The notes under the pieces were generated by a model, which saw only the letters and a program-made list of their open reading frames with translations, made no database searches and was not told the DNA's origin. DNA of 64,000 nucleotides from Clostridiaceae bacterium (lineage in GTDB: Bacteria > Bacillota_I > Bacilli_A > Erysipelotrichales > Coprobacillaceae): positions 280,996 to 344,995 of the forward strand of contig CABJAS010000003.1 in the NCBI GenBank assembly GCA_902363625.1, given 5' to 3'. Position numbers and translations under genes: made by a program. How positions within the stretch are numbered: the stretch's first letter is position 1; the number at the start of each line of letters is the position of its first letter. This document shows, piece after piece, positions 11,249 through 21,619 of the stretch.

Positions 11249-12700
11249 TTAATTACCTGCCGCGTTTGCGTTGTGCAATTCTTTAATAATCGTATCTTCG
11301 TTTAGTCCGAAATCTTTTATAGCTTTTTCATGATCATAATGCTGATCTACAACAGCGTTATCGATACGATCTAATTCCCCTTTAGGCAAGACAGAAAGTA
11401 AATTCCATCCTAAATCCAAAGTTTCTACGATACTACGATTGACATCGAATCCCTGGTTAATAAAGTGTTGTTCAAATAATTTTCCAAATTCCATATATTT
11501 TTTATCAGTAGGAGATAATTCATCTTCCCCGATAACAGATGTTAATGAACGTACTTCCTGAACATGGTTGTAGCAGGCAAATAACTGGTTTGAAACATCT
11601 GAATGATCCGCTCTTGTGTATCCTTCACCGATACCATCCTTCATCAAACGGCTAAGTGATGGCAAAACTCCAATTGGCGGATATATTCCCATTGCATTTA
11701 ATTCTGAATCTAACGTAATCTGACCTTCCGTAATATATCCGGTTAAGTCAGGTACCGGGTGAGTAATATCGTTGTTAGGCATAGTCAGGATTGGAATTTG
11801 AGTAACTGATCCTTCTGCCCCCTTGATAATTCCGGCTCTTTCATATAATGAAGCTAAATCAGAATACAAGTATCCTGGATAACCTTTACGTCCCGGAATT
11901 TCACCTTTACTTGATGAGAACTCACGTAAAGCTTCACAATATGAAGTAACATCAGTATAAATAACCAATACATGCATATTGTGTTCAAAGGCTAAATATT
12001 CTGCAGCTGTTAAAGCACAGCGAGGTGTTAAGATACGTTCGATGATTGGATCGTTTGATAAGTTCAAGAACATAACCACTCTTTCCATAACACCGGCTTC
12101 TTCGAATGAACGACGGAAATAATCCGCAACATCATTCGTTACCCCCATTGCGGCAAAGACAACGGCAAATCCTTTACCGTTATCATCAGCAACTTTGGCT
12201 TGCTTAACGATTTGTACAGCTAATTGATTGTGAGGCATCCCTGATCCTGAGAAGATCGGTAATTTCTGTCCACGAATCAAAGTCATCAAACAGTCGATTG
12301 AAGAAATCCCTGTATTGATATAGTTTCTTGGGTAAACACGCCCAACCGGATTTAATGGCTGACCATTAATATCAGCAGTTTTAACGGCATAAATATCCCC
12401 TAGTCCATCGATTGGCTTTCCAGCTCCACTAAATACTCTTCCTAGAATTTCCCTAGACAGAGCTAATTCCATTGGATGTCCAACTAATTTTGTTTTTGTA
12501 TTTGATAATGAAAGATCGTTCGTTCCTTCAAATACCTGAACAACGACACGTTCTCCTTCGATCTGAACAATACGTCCTAAACGAGTAGTTCCATTATCTA
12601 ATTGTAATTCAACCATTTCATCATAAGATGCACCCTGTACGTGATCCAGTACGACTAATGATCCATTAATTTCACTAAGACCTATATATTGAAGACTCAT
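11249..12700 (-). CDS. ntpB: V-type ATP synthase subunit B
   Basis: Non-catalytic nucleotide-binding subunit of the soluble head. It lacks a Walker A lysine motif: the position reads [18 protein letters not shown]. The downstream conserved run ([51 protein letters not shown]) is typical. At 483 residues it is slightly longer than the Enterococcus hirae protein because of a C-terminal extension. Like the other subunits it lies in one tightly packed operon. Confidence 0.97.
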   Translation of the reverse strand: MSLQYIGLSEINGSLVVLDHVQGASYDEMVELQLDNGTTRLGRIVQIEGERVVVQVFEGTNDLSLSNTKTKLVGHPMELALSREILGRVFSGAGKPIDGLGDIYAVKTADINGQPLNPVGRVYPRNYINTGISSIDCLMTLIRGQKLPIFSGSGMPHNQLAVQIVKQAKVADDNGKGFAVVFAAMGVTNDVADYFRRSFEEAGVMERVVMFLNLSNDPIIERILTPRCALTAAEYLAFEHNMHVLVIYTDVTSYCEALREFSSSKGEIPGRKGYPGYLYSDLASLYERAGIIKGAEGSVTQIPILTMPNNDITHPVPDLTGYITEGQITLDSELNAMGIYPPIGVLPSLSRLMKDGIGEGYTRADHSDVSNQLFACYNHVQEVRSLTSVIGEDELSPTDKKYMEFGKLFEQHFINQGFDVNRSIVETLDLGWNLLSVLPKGELDRIDNAVVDQHYDHEKAIKDFGLNEDTIIKELHNANAAGN

Positions 12701-12714
12701 AGTAATACTCCTTT

Positions 12715-14466
12715 CTACGCAATACTAGCAATCGCTTCATCGATATCGTTCATATAATCATCTAATAAAGCAATATTACTATTAGGCACATCATATTTCA
12801 TTTTTACTACTTTTTCAAAGATTCCTGTTTCTACTAATAAACGAATCGGTTTACCAGAAGAAACGAATTCTTTTCCTCGCTTATTCAAGTAAAGAATGAC
12901 TTCCATCATCTTTAACTGTTTTTCTAGCGGCACATAAGTATCGTCCGGATGGAATGCATTTTGCTGCAAGTATCCAACACGCACTACTTTAGCTACTTCA
13001 ATAATTAATTTTTGGTCATCCGGCAATACATCAGATCCCATTAATTTAACGATTTCCATCAGCTTGCTTTCTTCGGCTAAAATAGAAGCTAAATCTTGAC
13101 GGTCACGAACAAATTTAGGACCTACATTTTTATTAAACCATCTTTCCAAATCCGGTACATATTCACTATAACTTTGATTCCAGTTAATCGCGAAGTAATG
13201 TCTTGCATAAGCTAATGCTTTATCTAATGCCCAGAAGCAACGAACGAAACGTTTTGTATTCTGAGTTACAGGTTCAGAGAAGTCCGCTCCCTGAGGAGAT
13301 ACAGCTCCGATAATTGTTACTGAACCTTCTTTATTGTTTAATGTTTCCATATACCCTGCACGTTCATAGAACTGTGACAGTCTTGACGGCAAGTAAGCAG
13401 GGAACCCTTCTTCAGCAGGCATTTCTTCCAAACGCCCTGAAATTTCACGCAATGCTTCCGCCCAACGAGAAGTTGAGTCTGCCATGATTGCTACGTGATA
13501 TCCCATGTCACGATAATATTCAGCTAATGTTACCCCAGTATAAATACTTGCTTCACGAGCCGCAACGGGCATGTTTGACGTATTGGCAATCAATACTGTT
13601 CTGTCTGTTAACGGACGGTTTGACTTAGGGTCAATCAACTCACTAAATTCTTCCAATACCTGTGTCATTTCGTTTCCACGTTCTCCACAACCTACATAAA
13701 CGATAACGTCTGCATCACACCATTTTGCTAACTGGTGCTGAGTCATGGTTTTCCCTGTACCGAATCCACCCGGAATCGCTGCAGCTCCCCCTTTAGCAAT
13801 TGGGAACAGAGTATCAATAACACGCTGTCCAGTTACTAATGGACGAGAAATCGGTAAACGCTTTGCAACCGGTCTTGATTTTTTGATTGGCCATTTTTGG
13901 CAAAGGCTACATTCATGAATGTTGCCTTCTTTATCTTCTACTTTCATCACAACATCATTGACACGATATAACCCACTTGGTTTTACTTCAATGACTTTAC
14001 CGCTGATGAACGGACTAACCATACAACGATGTTCAATTAAATCTGTTTCCGGACATGTAGCATAAATGAACCCGCCAGATACTTCATCGCCAACTTTAGC
14101 GATCATTGTTACATCCCATTGTTTTTCTTCATCTAGTGGCGCAACGTTACTTCCTGTTGCAATGAAAGCACCAGATTCTTTTGCCATTTCTTGCAATGGT
14201 CTTTCGATACCATCAAAAATATTTCTTAAAATCCCTGGCCCTAAAGTAACTGAAATAGGATTCCCAGTACTGTATACTGGTTCTCCCGGTTTTAATCCTG
14301 TTGTTGTTTCATAAACTTGGATCGTAGTAAAGTCTTTATTAACAGAGATAACTTCTCCCATTAAACGTGCTTCTCCTACATATACCATTTCCAACATTGA
14401 GAATTCAGTTGCTTGTTTTACTTTAACGACGGGACCATTGATTGAATAAATTACACTATTACTCAC
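12715..14466 (-). CDS. ntpA: V-type ATP synthase catalytic subunit A
   Basis: Catalytic ATPase subunit of the head. The Walker A motif is GGFGTGKT (233-240). The long non-homologous insertion characteristic of A subunits (about 110-200) is present, as are the GCGERGNEM strand and the [19 protein letters not shown] segment. Length, 583 residues, is normal. Start ATG at 14466, 32 bases after the subunit E stop. Confidence 0.98.
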   Translation of the reverse strand: MSNSVIYSINGPVVKVKQATEFSMLEMVYVGEARLMGEVISVNKDFTTIQVYETTTGLKPGEPVYSTGNPISVTLGPGILRNIFDGIERPLQEMAKESGAFIATGSNVAPLDEEKQWDVTMIAKVGDEVSGGFIYATCPETDLIEHRCMVSPFISGKVIEVKPSGLYRVNDVVMKVEDKEGNIHECSLCQKWPIKKSRPVAKRLPISRPLVTGQRVIDTLFPIAKGGAAAIPGGFGTGKTMTQHQLAKWCDADVIVYVGCGERGNEMTQVLEEFSELIDPKSNRPLTDRTVLIANTSNMPVAAREASIYTGVTLAEYYRDMGYHVAIMADSTSRWAEALREISGRLEEMPAEEGFPAYLPSRLSQFYERAGYMETLNNKEGSVTIIGAVSPQGADFSEPVTQNTKRFVRCFWALDKALAYARHYFAINWNQSYSEYVPDLERWFNKNVGPKFVRDRQDLASILAEESKLMEIVKLMGSDVLPDDQKLIIEVAKVVRVGYLQQNAFHPDDTYVPLEKQLKMMEVILYLNKRGKEFVSSGKPIRLLVETGIFEKVVKMKYDVPNSNIALLDDYMNDIDEAIASIA

Positions 14467-14498
14467 ATTGTCACCTCCAGCAGGACAACGCCTGCATC

Positions 14499-15092
14499 CT
14501 ACTTAATAATTAAACCAGAGTTTTTATAGAACCAATCTTTTTGGCCTTCCAAAGCACTGTCCAGTGATTCATTGATCACCAATTTATCTGCTTTATTTTC
14601 AATGATAAAACCACCGATTGTGATATCTTCACTTGTTTGTACGGTAATATCTTTTCCATAAGCAGCCACTAATTTATCTTTCAAAGCTAAATCAGCTTCT
14701 CTTACATACATCACTGAATTTTCTAATCCATAAGTCGCTGCTTTTTTCACTTTTTCAATTAAGAAATCGCTATAATCAGCACTCTTGGTAAATTCAACTA
14801 ATTTATCTTTTGCTTGAGTAAATACGTTATTGACATATTCATCTCTTTTTTCAATCAGTTTTTTTGTTCTTTCGCTATGACTTTCAGAAATCTCAGCAGA
14901 AGCGGTAGAAGAAATTTCAGCTAATTCCTGACTCATTTGCAAGTCAGCATCTCTTTTTGCTTCTTCTTTCATTTGTTGATCCGCTTGTTCTTCAAGTTTT
15001 TTCACTTCTTCAAGAATAGCCTGACGTTCTTTGCTTGCTACTGATGTAATTTCATCTTTCATATAGAGAAATACTTGTTCGATATTCTGCAT
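14499..15092 (-). CDS. ntpE: V-type ATP synthase subunit E
   Basis: Peripheral-stalk subunit, paired with subunit H/G. It is 197 residues long, with a charged coiled coil in the first ~105 residues and a mixed alpha/beta head (VREADLALKDKLV ... IGGFIIENKADKLVINESLDSAL) that binds the top of subunit B. Position between F and A fits operon organisation. Confidence 0.92.
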   Translation of the reverse strand: MQNIEQVFLYMKDEITSVASKERQAILEEVKKLEEQADQQMKEEAKRDADLQMSQELAEISSTASAEISESHSERTKKLIEKRDEYVNNVFTQAKDKLVEFTKSADYSDFLIEKVKKAATYGLENSVMYVREADLALKDKLVAAYGKDITVQTSEDITIGGFIIENKADKLVINESLDSALEGQKDWFYKNSGLIIK

Positions 15093-15104
15093 AACACATA
15101 TCTC

Positions 15105-15413
15105 CTATAGTTTAACCCCAATTGCTTCAGATACATATCTGTCAATCGTCTCACCGATCTTAGATTCGCCATGACGATCCGGTATTTCAACAATTAAAGG
15201 TTTTGGTTGTTTTAATTTGACTTCAGATATAATATCTGGACACAGCTCGATGAGCTTTGTAGTAACTAAAATTACAGCGATTGAAGGATCTTTCATCTTC
15301 TCTTCAAGCTTCACTAAAAACTCGTGACGTTCATGAAGTACGACCCCTTCAATCCCTACTAATCTTAATCCCATTAGTGTGTCTGTATTATCGCTGATTA
15401 AGAAAAATTTCAT
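15105..15413 (-). CDS. ntpG: V-type ATP synthase subunit F
   Basis: Small rotor subunit that binds subunit D. It is 102 residues long with the CheY-like fold of the family (FFLISDNTDTLMGLRLVGIEG at the start, AVILVTTKLIEL in the middle, PLIVEIPDRHG near 79-89). I take the ATG at 15413, placed 9 bases after AAAGGTG; the in-frame GTG at 15425 lies inside that ribosome site. Confidence 0.93.
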   Translation of the reverse strand: MKFFLISDNTDTLMGLRLVGIEGVVLHERHEFLVKLEEKMKDPSIAVILVTTKLIELCPDIISEVKLKQPKPLIVEIPDRHGESKIGETIDRYVSEAIGVKL

Positions 15414-15434
15414 ATAATCAGACACCTTTCATTT

Positions 15435-15863
15435 TTATAATTTGTTGATAATTAAGATAGAAATTAATAATCCGTAGATCGCAACCCCTTCACCTAAGGC
15501 AACGAAGATCAATGATTTACCAAAGTTCTTTTCGTTTTCAGAAAAAGCTCCGATAGCAGCAGGAGCAGCAGCAGCAACGGCAATCCCTGCACCTAATGCT
15601 GAGAAACCAGTGGCAGCAGCAGCACCAACAAATCCTAAACCTTGAGCGATTGTTCCGGCGATGCTAGCAGCACCTTCAGCAGCAAATACACCGTTAGCTT
15701 GGAATAAGAATACTCCACATACAACAGCTAAGAAACTACAAATATGAGTAGTTAAACGCCATTTAGCTGATTTAGCGTTTACTTTTCCGGTAAACATTTT
15801 TACTAATGGTAATGAAATTAAAGCAATGATTAAAGCTGGTAAAATAAATTCTAATACTGTCAT
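15435..15863 (-). CDS. ntpK: V-type ATP synthase subunit K (c ring)
   Basis: Membrane rotor subunit, 142 residues. The C-terminal hairpin carries the ion-binding glutamate in VALGEGVAIYGLLISILI, after the Ala/Gly-rich helix near 75-105. The first ~65 residues form another hydrophobic hairpin with no carboxylate, so there is one ion site per four helices. The helix 2 motif lacks the glutamine and serine/threonine ligands typical of sodium-binding rings; a proton-type or unassigned specificity is therefore more likely, but not proven. Confidence 0.93.
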   Translation of the reverse strand: MTVLEFILPALIIALISLPLVKMFTGKVNAKSAKWRLTTHICSFLAVVCGVFLFQANGVFAAEGAASIAGTIAQGLGFVGAAAATGFSALGAGIAVAAAAPAAIGAFSENEKNFGKSLIFVALGEGVAIYGLLISILIINKL

Positions 15864-15882
15864 TTTATAAATCCTCCAATAA

Positions 15883-17775
15883 TTATTTATCCTTTATAGT
15901 TGTAAACGGAATACCATTTCCTTCATAGTAACGGCTGAACATTTCATAGAATTCCAAACGCAATACTTGGATTCCAACGATAAGTCCTTCCAAACACATA
16001 ACAAAGATATTCCCAATGACTAATACGATCCAATATCCTATACCACCGACCATGTTTGCCAATGTATAAACAACGAGCATCATTCCGGCATGGGACAAGA
16101 TGAATCCACCAACACGCAAGTAAGACATGGTATTGGCAACAAATGTTAACACAACTTCAAATAGTTCAAAGAACCCTTCTGTAAAGAATGCCCCAAATCC
16201 TTCTGGGAACAATGGTTCATTTTCAAAACATTTTCTAGTTAACGGTTCTTTTAAGAAGATGGCAAACAATGGAATTACGATAAAGATGATGATTGTAACT
16301 GGATTAAGCACATTCATTCCTAAAACAGTTAACAAAGCTAATACTAAGATAGATCCGTAGAATAACAATCCGGCAATCCCATTTTGTGAGAACAGCGTTT
16401 CTCCATAGTTCTTCTTCTTTAAGTTTGTATAAATATTAATCAGCATTGAAATAATCGTTAAACAAATCCCAATACTAATTGCACCAATTAATAAAGTCAT
16501 GGTTGTTTCTTCCGCCATTGGATGTACCAATGGTGAAATCAGTTCTTCATAACCAAAGACAGATCCAAACACGAATCCAAAGATCGTACTTGAGAACCCT
16601 AAACGAATCCCTACTGCCCCTAATTCCATATGGAATTTTTTATAGGCAATAAATCCAACTAAAGACAGCAATAAGCCTTGCCCAACATCCCCAAACATGA
16701 TCCCAAACAGCAATGTGTAAGTTAGTGCTACAAACGGTGTTGGATCAATATCGGTATAGGCAGGTACGCCATACATTTCAACAAACATTTTAAACGGTCT
16801 TGAGAACCATCCGTTAGATAATTTACTTGGCGGTGTCAAACGTGAATCACCTGTACCAGGACGAACATTAACTTCAACGCCCTCAATGCTTTCAAAATCT
16901 TTTTTGATCTTTTCTGCATCTTTCTTAGCCGCAAATCCCATAATTGCTGATTTGCCACCCAATACGATAACATATTTTTGTGCTTCATATGTTTTATTCA
17001 AATGAAGAGCAATCGTATAAATACGATCTAATTCAGCTTTATTATCAGCAAATAGCTTGACAATGCGTCCTGCCAAATCATCTGACATCTTTTGTGCTGC
17101 ATTTGTTTCTTCTTGAATTTCTGAAATCGCTAATTCAGGAGTTCCATGAACGAATTCTGGAATATGCACTCTTTCAAAATACAGTGATGAGAAAATATTG
17201 TCGATTTCCGGTGCTTTAGACGGTGTTGTGATATACATACACCATGTATATTGGAAATCATCATGGAATCTTTTTAAGATAAACGGCTGTCCTTCATAAT
17301 ATTGCAGTTTATCCACATTGCTGATCGGCAAACGACCAAAACGCACCTGCAAGTATTTACAAGAGAACAAGTCATCAAAATCGACTTCCATTCCTGCGAC
17401 ATGGTTTAACTGCACCATGGCATCATTATTTTCTTCAACTACGATATCCAATTCTTTCTTTACACGATTGAATGCATCGGCTTGCTCTGCAATATCGCAA
17501 AAGAATGAATCAGCTTTAATTACATTCATTACATTATTTTCTACTTTGACCTCATCCAGTTTAAACCCGTATTGTTCACTGGCTTGAGTCATACGTGATA
17601 ATAAATCAGCATATGGATTTTCACGGTTTAACACCGACAGTCCATGTACTGAATCTACAAATTTAGATGCTGGCTCCGGATGGAGGTTATCTTGTTCAAT
17701 TAATTTCAATAAAACTTCATCGTATTGTTCTTGATTGAACTCGATATCCAAAAGCATCATCTTTGCAATTGCCAT
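15883..17775 (-). CDS. ntpI: V-type ATP synthase subunit I (a subunit), full length
   Basis: Stator membrane subunit that forms the ion channel against the K ring. It is 630 residues, with a soluble arm (1 to ~330) and about eight C-terminal membrane helices. The two regions with the essential arginines are intact: SYLRVGGFILSHAGM and GIQVLRLEFYEMFSRYYEGNG. It lies directly downstream of a shorter paralogue and 19 bases before ntpK. Confidence 0.96.
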   Translation of the reverse strand: MAIAKMMLLDIEFNQEQYDEVLLKLIEQDNLHPEPASKFVDSVHGLSVLNRENPYADLLSRMTQASEQYGFKLDEVKVENNVMNVIKADSFFCDIAEQADAFNRVKKELDIVVEENNDAMVQLNHVAGMEVDFDDLFSCKYLQVRFGRLPISNVDKLQYYEGQPFILKRFHDDFQYTWCMYITTPSKAPEIDNIFSSLYFERVHIPEFVHGTPELAISEIQEETNAAQKMSDDLAGRIVKLFADNKAELDRIYTIALHLNKTYEAQKYVIVLGGKSAIMGFAAKKDAEKIKKDFESIEGVEVNVRPGTGDSRLTPPSKLSNGWFSRPFKMFVEMYGVPAYTDIDPTPFVALTYTLLFGIMFGDVGQGLLLSLVGFIAYKKFHMELGAVGIRLGFSSTIFGFVFGSVFGYEELISPLVHPMAEETTMTLLIGAISIGICLTIISMLINIYTNLKKKNYGETLFSQNGIAGLLFYGSILVLALLTVLGMNVLNPVTIIIFIVIPLFAIFLKEPLTRKCFENEPLFPEGFGAFFTEGFFELFEVVLTFVANTMSYLRVGGFILSHAGMMLVVYTLANMVGGIGYWIVLVIGNIFVMCLEGLIVGIQVLRLEFYEMFSRYYEGNGIPFTTIKDK

Positions 17776-17799
17776 ATTCTTTCTCCCTTCATTGTTACA

Positions 17800-19353
17800 T
17801 TAAGCTGTATTTTGTTTCCCAAAAATAGTTTTAATTTTATTTTTGAAAATAGTTAGTACAACTGCTACCGCAACAACTAGTTCCAATGGTAAGTTCAGAA
17901 TGTTTTGACCAAATTGTACTTCTTCAAACGCTGCAACAGCAACGATAAGTAAAATAATCAGACCGGTTACTCCACAGAAGCCAAAGATCACATCACTCAT
18001 TTTTTTCAAACGAATATTCTTGATGATCGCACATAAGCATCCTGTTAGCCAATATCCCAATACTAACGTTCCAGCCAAATAGGCAAAACGCATTGGTAAA
18101 GAGATCGGCAGGGAAATGATCGCCGGATAGACAAATGAATAGGCCGCACTACCATAAAGCAAACCAAATATTAAAGTGGCTATACCGATACGGTTAATGA
18201 TCTTCCATGTATCTGATTTCTTGGCAAATAAGAATCCAGCTACACTTAATACTGCTCCTAAAGCAATATCCCCTAAACAGATACCAAATGACAACATCCA
18301 AAGTACAGCAATAAAAGGTGCTGAATCTACATCCCCATATTGTTTTACCTTTGCCAATTTTTCAAATGGTTTGATTATCTTATTGTTTTTACGAATGATT
18401 GGTGGGTAAACTTTTTGACTCTGATAAATATTGCTCGGCAAAGTCAAAGCCTGTACCCCATCAATTTGTTCAAATTCTTTTCTAATCGAATCTAGTTTAT
18501 CTGTCTCTACAAATCCAATGACAGCCGCAGAATTACTGTAATCGATAATACATTCATGAATCGAATATAAATCCTGCAGACAAATAGCTTTAGTATAAAG
18601 CTCATTCAGCTGCAAACGATGCTGTTCTTTCAGCACACTGATTCTCTGATCCATTTTTGCAATGTACCCGTCCATTGCTTTGCTTTCCTGTTTCACTTCT
18701 TCAAGCGCTTCTTTAGCCGTTCCATGCACGAATGCCGGTACTCTAATTCTTTCGAATCCGATTGAAGAAAAGATATTATCGATTTCTAATACATCTTTAT
18801 TTACAGCAATATAAGCGCACCAAGTATACTGAGATGTTTCCTTATATACACGAAGTATAAACGGATATCCATCATAGTATTCTAATTTAGCCACATCCCT
18901 TGTCGGAATACGACCAACTCTCACTTTTAAATAATGGCTGTTGAATAAGTGATCTAGATTTAATTCATGACCCTCAATATTTTCCAATATTACTTGAGTC
19001 GCATCATTTTCATCTTTTTCAGCTACTAATTCTTTCTTAACTTTTTCAATCTTGTCAAGTGCTGCTTCAATTTCATCAAGATATTGATTTTCTTTTTCAA
19101 CATTGATTCTTTCATTATGATAAGGCAGTTTTTCTAAATTCAATCCTAAGCGTACACTCAGTTCATTGACTCTAGTCAAAATCTTATCATAAGAATCATC
19201 TTTAGGCATCACTTCAACATGTTTGACATCTTTAATTAAACTAGTTGCTTTCTGAGGATGAAAAGCAGTCATATTTTTTATTTTCACCAACATGTCAAAT
19301 GTATTTTCATGCTGAAAGGTTACATTCAACAGGTTCATTTTTTCTATAGCCAT
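17800..19353 (-). CDS. Second V-type ATP synthase subunit I, truncated membrane domain
   Basis: A 517-residue paralogue of the downstream subunit I. The N-terminal arm aligns over its whole length (for example VRVGRIPTRDVAKLEYYDGYPF matches VRFGRLPISNVDKLQYYEGQPF). The membrane part starts alike (FIAVLWMLSFGICLGD) but stops after about six helices. The last helices, which carry both essential arginines in the neighbour, are missing. The reading frame is clean, ribosome site good and spacing operon-like, so this is not a recent frameshift. It may be a structural or regulatory stator protein; that is inference. Confidence 0.88.
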   Translation of the reverse strand: MAIEKMNLLNVTFQHENTFDMLVKIKNMTAFHPQKATSLIKDVKHVEVMPKDDSYDKILTRVNELSVRLGLNLEKLPYHNERINVEKENQYLDEIEAALDKIEKVKKELVAEKDENDATQVILENIEGHELNLDHLFNSHYLKVRVGRIPTRDVAKLEYYDGYPFILRVYKETSQYTWCAYIAVNKDVLEIDNIFSSIGFERIRVPAFVHGTAKEALEEVKQESKAMDGYIAKMDQRISVLKEQHRLQLNELYTKAICLQDLYSIHECIIDYSNSAAVIGFVETDKLDSIRKEFEQIDGVQALTLPSNIYQSQKVYPPIIRKNNKIIKPFEKLAKVKQYGDVDSAPFIAVLWMLSFGICLGDIALGAVLSVAGFLFAKKSDTWKIINRIGIATLIFGLLYGSAAYSFVYPAIISLPISLPMRFAYLAGTLVLGYWLTGCLCAIIKNIRLKKMSDVIFGFCGVTGLIILLIVAVAAFEEVQFGQNILNLPLELVVAVAVVLTIFKNKIKTIFGKQNTA

Positions 19354-19369
19354 AATACATCCCCCTCTG

Positions 19370-20407
19370 CTAATAAATTAGCATTTTCTCAATGCTTGAC
19401 GCTGGTTCTTCATAACGAATACCCTCAATGATATGTTTTAAGTTATCGACTTCAATATTTAATATAATACTGTAAGTCATATAAACAAGTGAGGCATCTG
19501 TAGAAAAGCGCATATAACGTTTTGCAAGGTTATACTTGATTTTCTCTGTATAATATTCGATATAAACAAAATCCTGATCATCAACAAATAGCCTGTAACT
19601 TGACTCGGCTAATTTTCTCAGGAAAGTAGCAGCATCTGGTGTCGCAATCAATTCTTCCAAGAATGATCGTGGCATACGTGAATATTCCATAAATAATGTT
19701 GATTTAATATGTTGTGGTGTAGCATGGAAATATTTCTTCAAACGATAGATTTTAGTAATATTCTGAAGTTCAATCATCGTATAAAGAACGGTTAATAGAT
19801 CCTTCTGCTTTTTCCCCCGATAAAGCTTCTTCACTACACTGACGTATGTGCTAAAGTAGACACGTTTTAATTCAATTTCCAAAATATTGTAATCCATTGG
19901 TTCATCATCTTTAGGTCGTAATGAAGCCAATACATCATAGTACTTTGTTTTTTTAACGAGTTCTAAAATATCATCATACGTACTGGCATTGATCAGTCCA
20001 TAAATATTAAAGCTTGCTTGGCTAGCCAAATATTCCGGGATATCTAAATCAAAGCCTGTATAAATTTCAGAATTTAAAATTCTAATTTTATTAAGCAGCA
20101 GTTCGATTTCTCCTGAAACCACACCGATCTTATAGAATTCCATTTCTGATTTAGAAGCATAACGAATCAAACGACTAGTTCTTTCATAGTACTCTTTATT
20201 CAGTAACGCTTCCAATTGTCCACGATGAACAGTATTTTCCTTGATATCAGATAACACGTTCGCATATTCAGTGTCACTTTTTAAATAAGCAACCATATCG
20301 GAAATGTTTCTTCTTTTTAGGAGTTCATCATAATCATTTTGCGTAAGCTTTTTGGCATACATTGATCTCGCTTTCGCAGAGACCGCATTTGATGATAAAG
20401 ATCCCAT
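19370..20407 (-). CDS. ntpC: V-type ATP synthase subunit C
   Basis: Socket subunit linking the central stalk to the K ring (archaeal C / eukaryotic d). It is 345 residues, all helical, starting with NAVSAKARSMYAKKLTQNDYDELL and repeating the R-x-x-x-L-Y helical pattern of the family. Length is normal. It lies second in the operon, after the H-type stalk subunit. Confidence 0.93.
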   Translation of the reverse strand: MGSLSSNAVSAKARSMYAKKLTQNDYDELLKRRNISDMVAYLKSDTEYANVLSDIKENTVHRGQLEALLNKEYYERTSRLIRYASKSEMEFYKIGVVSGEIELLLNKIRILNSEIYTGFDLDIPEYLASQASFNIYGLINASTYDDILELVKKTKYYDVLASLRPKDDEPMDYNILEIELKRVYFSTYVSVVKKLYRGKKQKDLLTVLYTMIELQNITKIYRLKKYFHATPQHIKSTLFMEYSRMPRSFLEELIATPDAATFLRKLAESSYRLFVDDQDFVYIEYYTEKIKYNLAKRYMRFSTDASLVYMTYSIILNIEVDNLKHIIEGIRYEEPASSIEKMLIY

Positions 20408-20422
20408 TCTTTCACCTCTATC

Positions 20423-20734
20423 CTAAACTTCTTTACAACGACTTACGATAGTTTCAACCCAAGTGTCCTTCTTTGTCTCGTAAAGATTCAAAAGTGAAGC
20501 AAGAGATGCTTTAAACTCTTCTTCATTTCGAGTTTTTGTTGCTTCGATTTCAGCTTGCAGTTTTGCTTTATGCTCAGCAATGATCGCTTGTTGTTCTTTC
20601 ATGAATGTATCATAGATTTCTTTCTTTTTCGCATTCATGTTGGTTTGAACATCATTTCTCTTTTGCTTTGCATCTTCAACGCTCTTTGCACAGTCACGAT
20701 CGATTTCAACAATGTCTTGAATAAATTTGTCCAA
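20423..20734 (-). CDS. V-type ATP synthase subunit H/G (peripheral stalk)
   Basis: A 103-residue, highly charged coiled-coil protein at the head of the operon, as expected for the stalk partner of subunit E. The start is most likely TTG at 20734: GGGAGG lies 8 bases upstream, and the longer frame would begin inside that ribosome site. There is little beyond composition, size and location to identify it. Confidence 0.8.
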   Translation of the reverse strand: MDKFIQDIVEIDRDCAKSVEDAKQKRNDVQTNMNAKKKEIYDTFMKEQQAIIAEHKAKLQAEIEATKTRNEEEFKASLASLLNLYETKKDTWVETIVSRCKEV

Positions 20735-20798
20735 TTTATTACCTCCCAACTATACTTTAACAATTGAATTACATCTAATTCTCTAAAAGTACTCTGTT

Positions 20799-20826
20799 AG
20801 TATACACCTAATAGTTTTTTTTTCAA
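20799..20826 (-). promoter_or_regulatory. V-ATPase operon promoter
   Basis: On the minus strand TTGAAA (20821-20826) and TATACT (20799-20804) are 16 bases apart, 65 bases upstream of the first gene. Confidence 0.6.
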
Positions 20827-21134
20827 GGATTTTTTAATAATTGAACGCAATTTTTATACCGATAAACTAACTCTGTAAATATGCCGATTTCACGGGAATT
20901 TATGGGCTTTTTTTCACAAAGCGGTTTCAATACTTAGGCTACCTAACAATTCCCATTTGACAATTTTGGATAATATAAAAAACATAACCCCTGTATAGCC
21001 ATAAAAAAGAGACAAGAATTATGCTTTTAGAATCATTATTTTTTAATTCTCGATAAGCGATAACGATCATTTATTAAATATACTAACCCTATATTCTATG
21101 TAGCCGTTTTCCATTTGTGAACCGTTATTAAGAT
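20827..21134. other. Intergenic stretch between the V-ATPase promoter and CRISPR array 1
   Basis: About 300 AT-rich bases at the trailer end of array 1. I see no gene, no convincing repeat unit and no strong terminator. It may hold older, fully decayed CRISPR or cas sequence, but nothing can be aligned by eye. Confidence 0.5.
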
Positions 21135-21619
21135 TTCTTAACACATGAAATGTTGCGGTTAAACATAAACAAGATTTATGAATTCGGAACACTTGTTTAA
21201 TTTAAATACATCTTATATTGGGGTTAAACAGATAAGGACACCACCTTTGAGGAATACACGACCATATTTAAATACATGGGATGTTGTTATTAAACATTTT
21301 ATCAATTCGATAGTCAGCCATTTAATCAAATTTAAATACATCTTATGTTGTTGTTAAACGCAGCTTAATTTGGAGAGGAGAAAAATGAAACAGCTATTTA
21401 AATACATCTTATGTTGTTGTTAAACTCTTAGCCACAAAGGGTACTACGCCAGGTCAATTAGATTTAAATACATCTTATGTTGTTGTTAAACTTATGAAGG
21501 GTTAGGAGGTGAATAGATATGGCTAATTTAAATACATCTTATGTTGTTGTTAAACTTATGAAGGGTTAGGAGGTGAATAGATATGGCTAATTTAAATACA
21601 TCTTATGTTGTTGTTAAAC
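21135..21619 (-). CRISPR. CRISPR array 1: 8 repeats, 7 spacers, type I-B
   Basis: Repeats of 30 bases start at 21135, 21200, 21266, 21330, 21396, 21462, 21526 and 21590; spacers are 34-36 bases. Read on the minus strand the repeat begins GTTTAACAACAACATAAG and ends ATGTATTTAAAT, the I-B style with an ATTTAAAT-type 3' handle. The first three units by coordinate are degenerate, the remaining five identical, so the leader end is at 21619. This agrees with the shared leader found there. The two leader-proximal spacers (21492-21525 and 21556-21589) are identical to each other. Confidence 0.95.

Noticed and set aside
20827..21134. Possible further cas relic before array 1
   Set aside because: No stretch could be lined up with any cas gene of the window.
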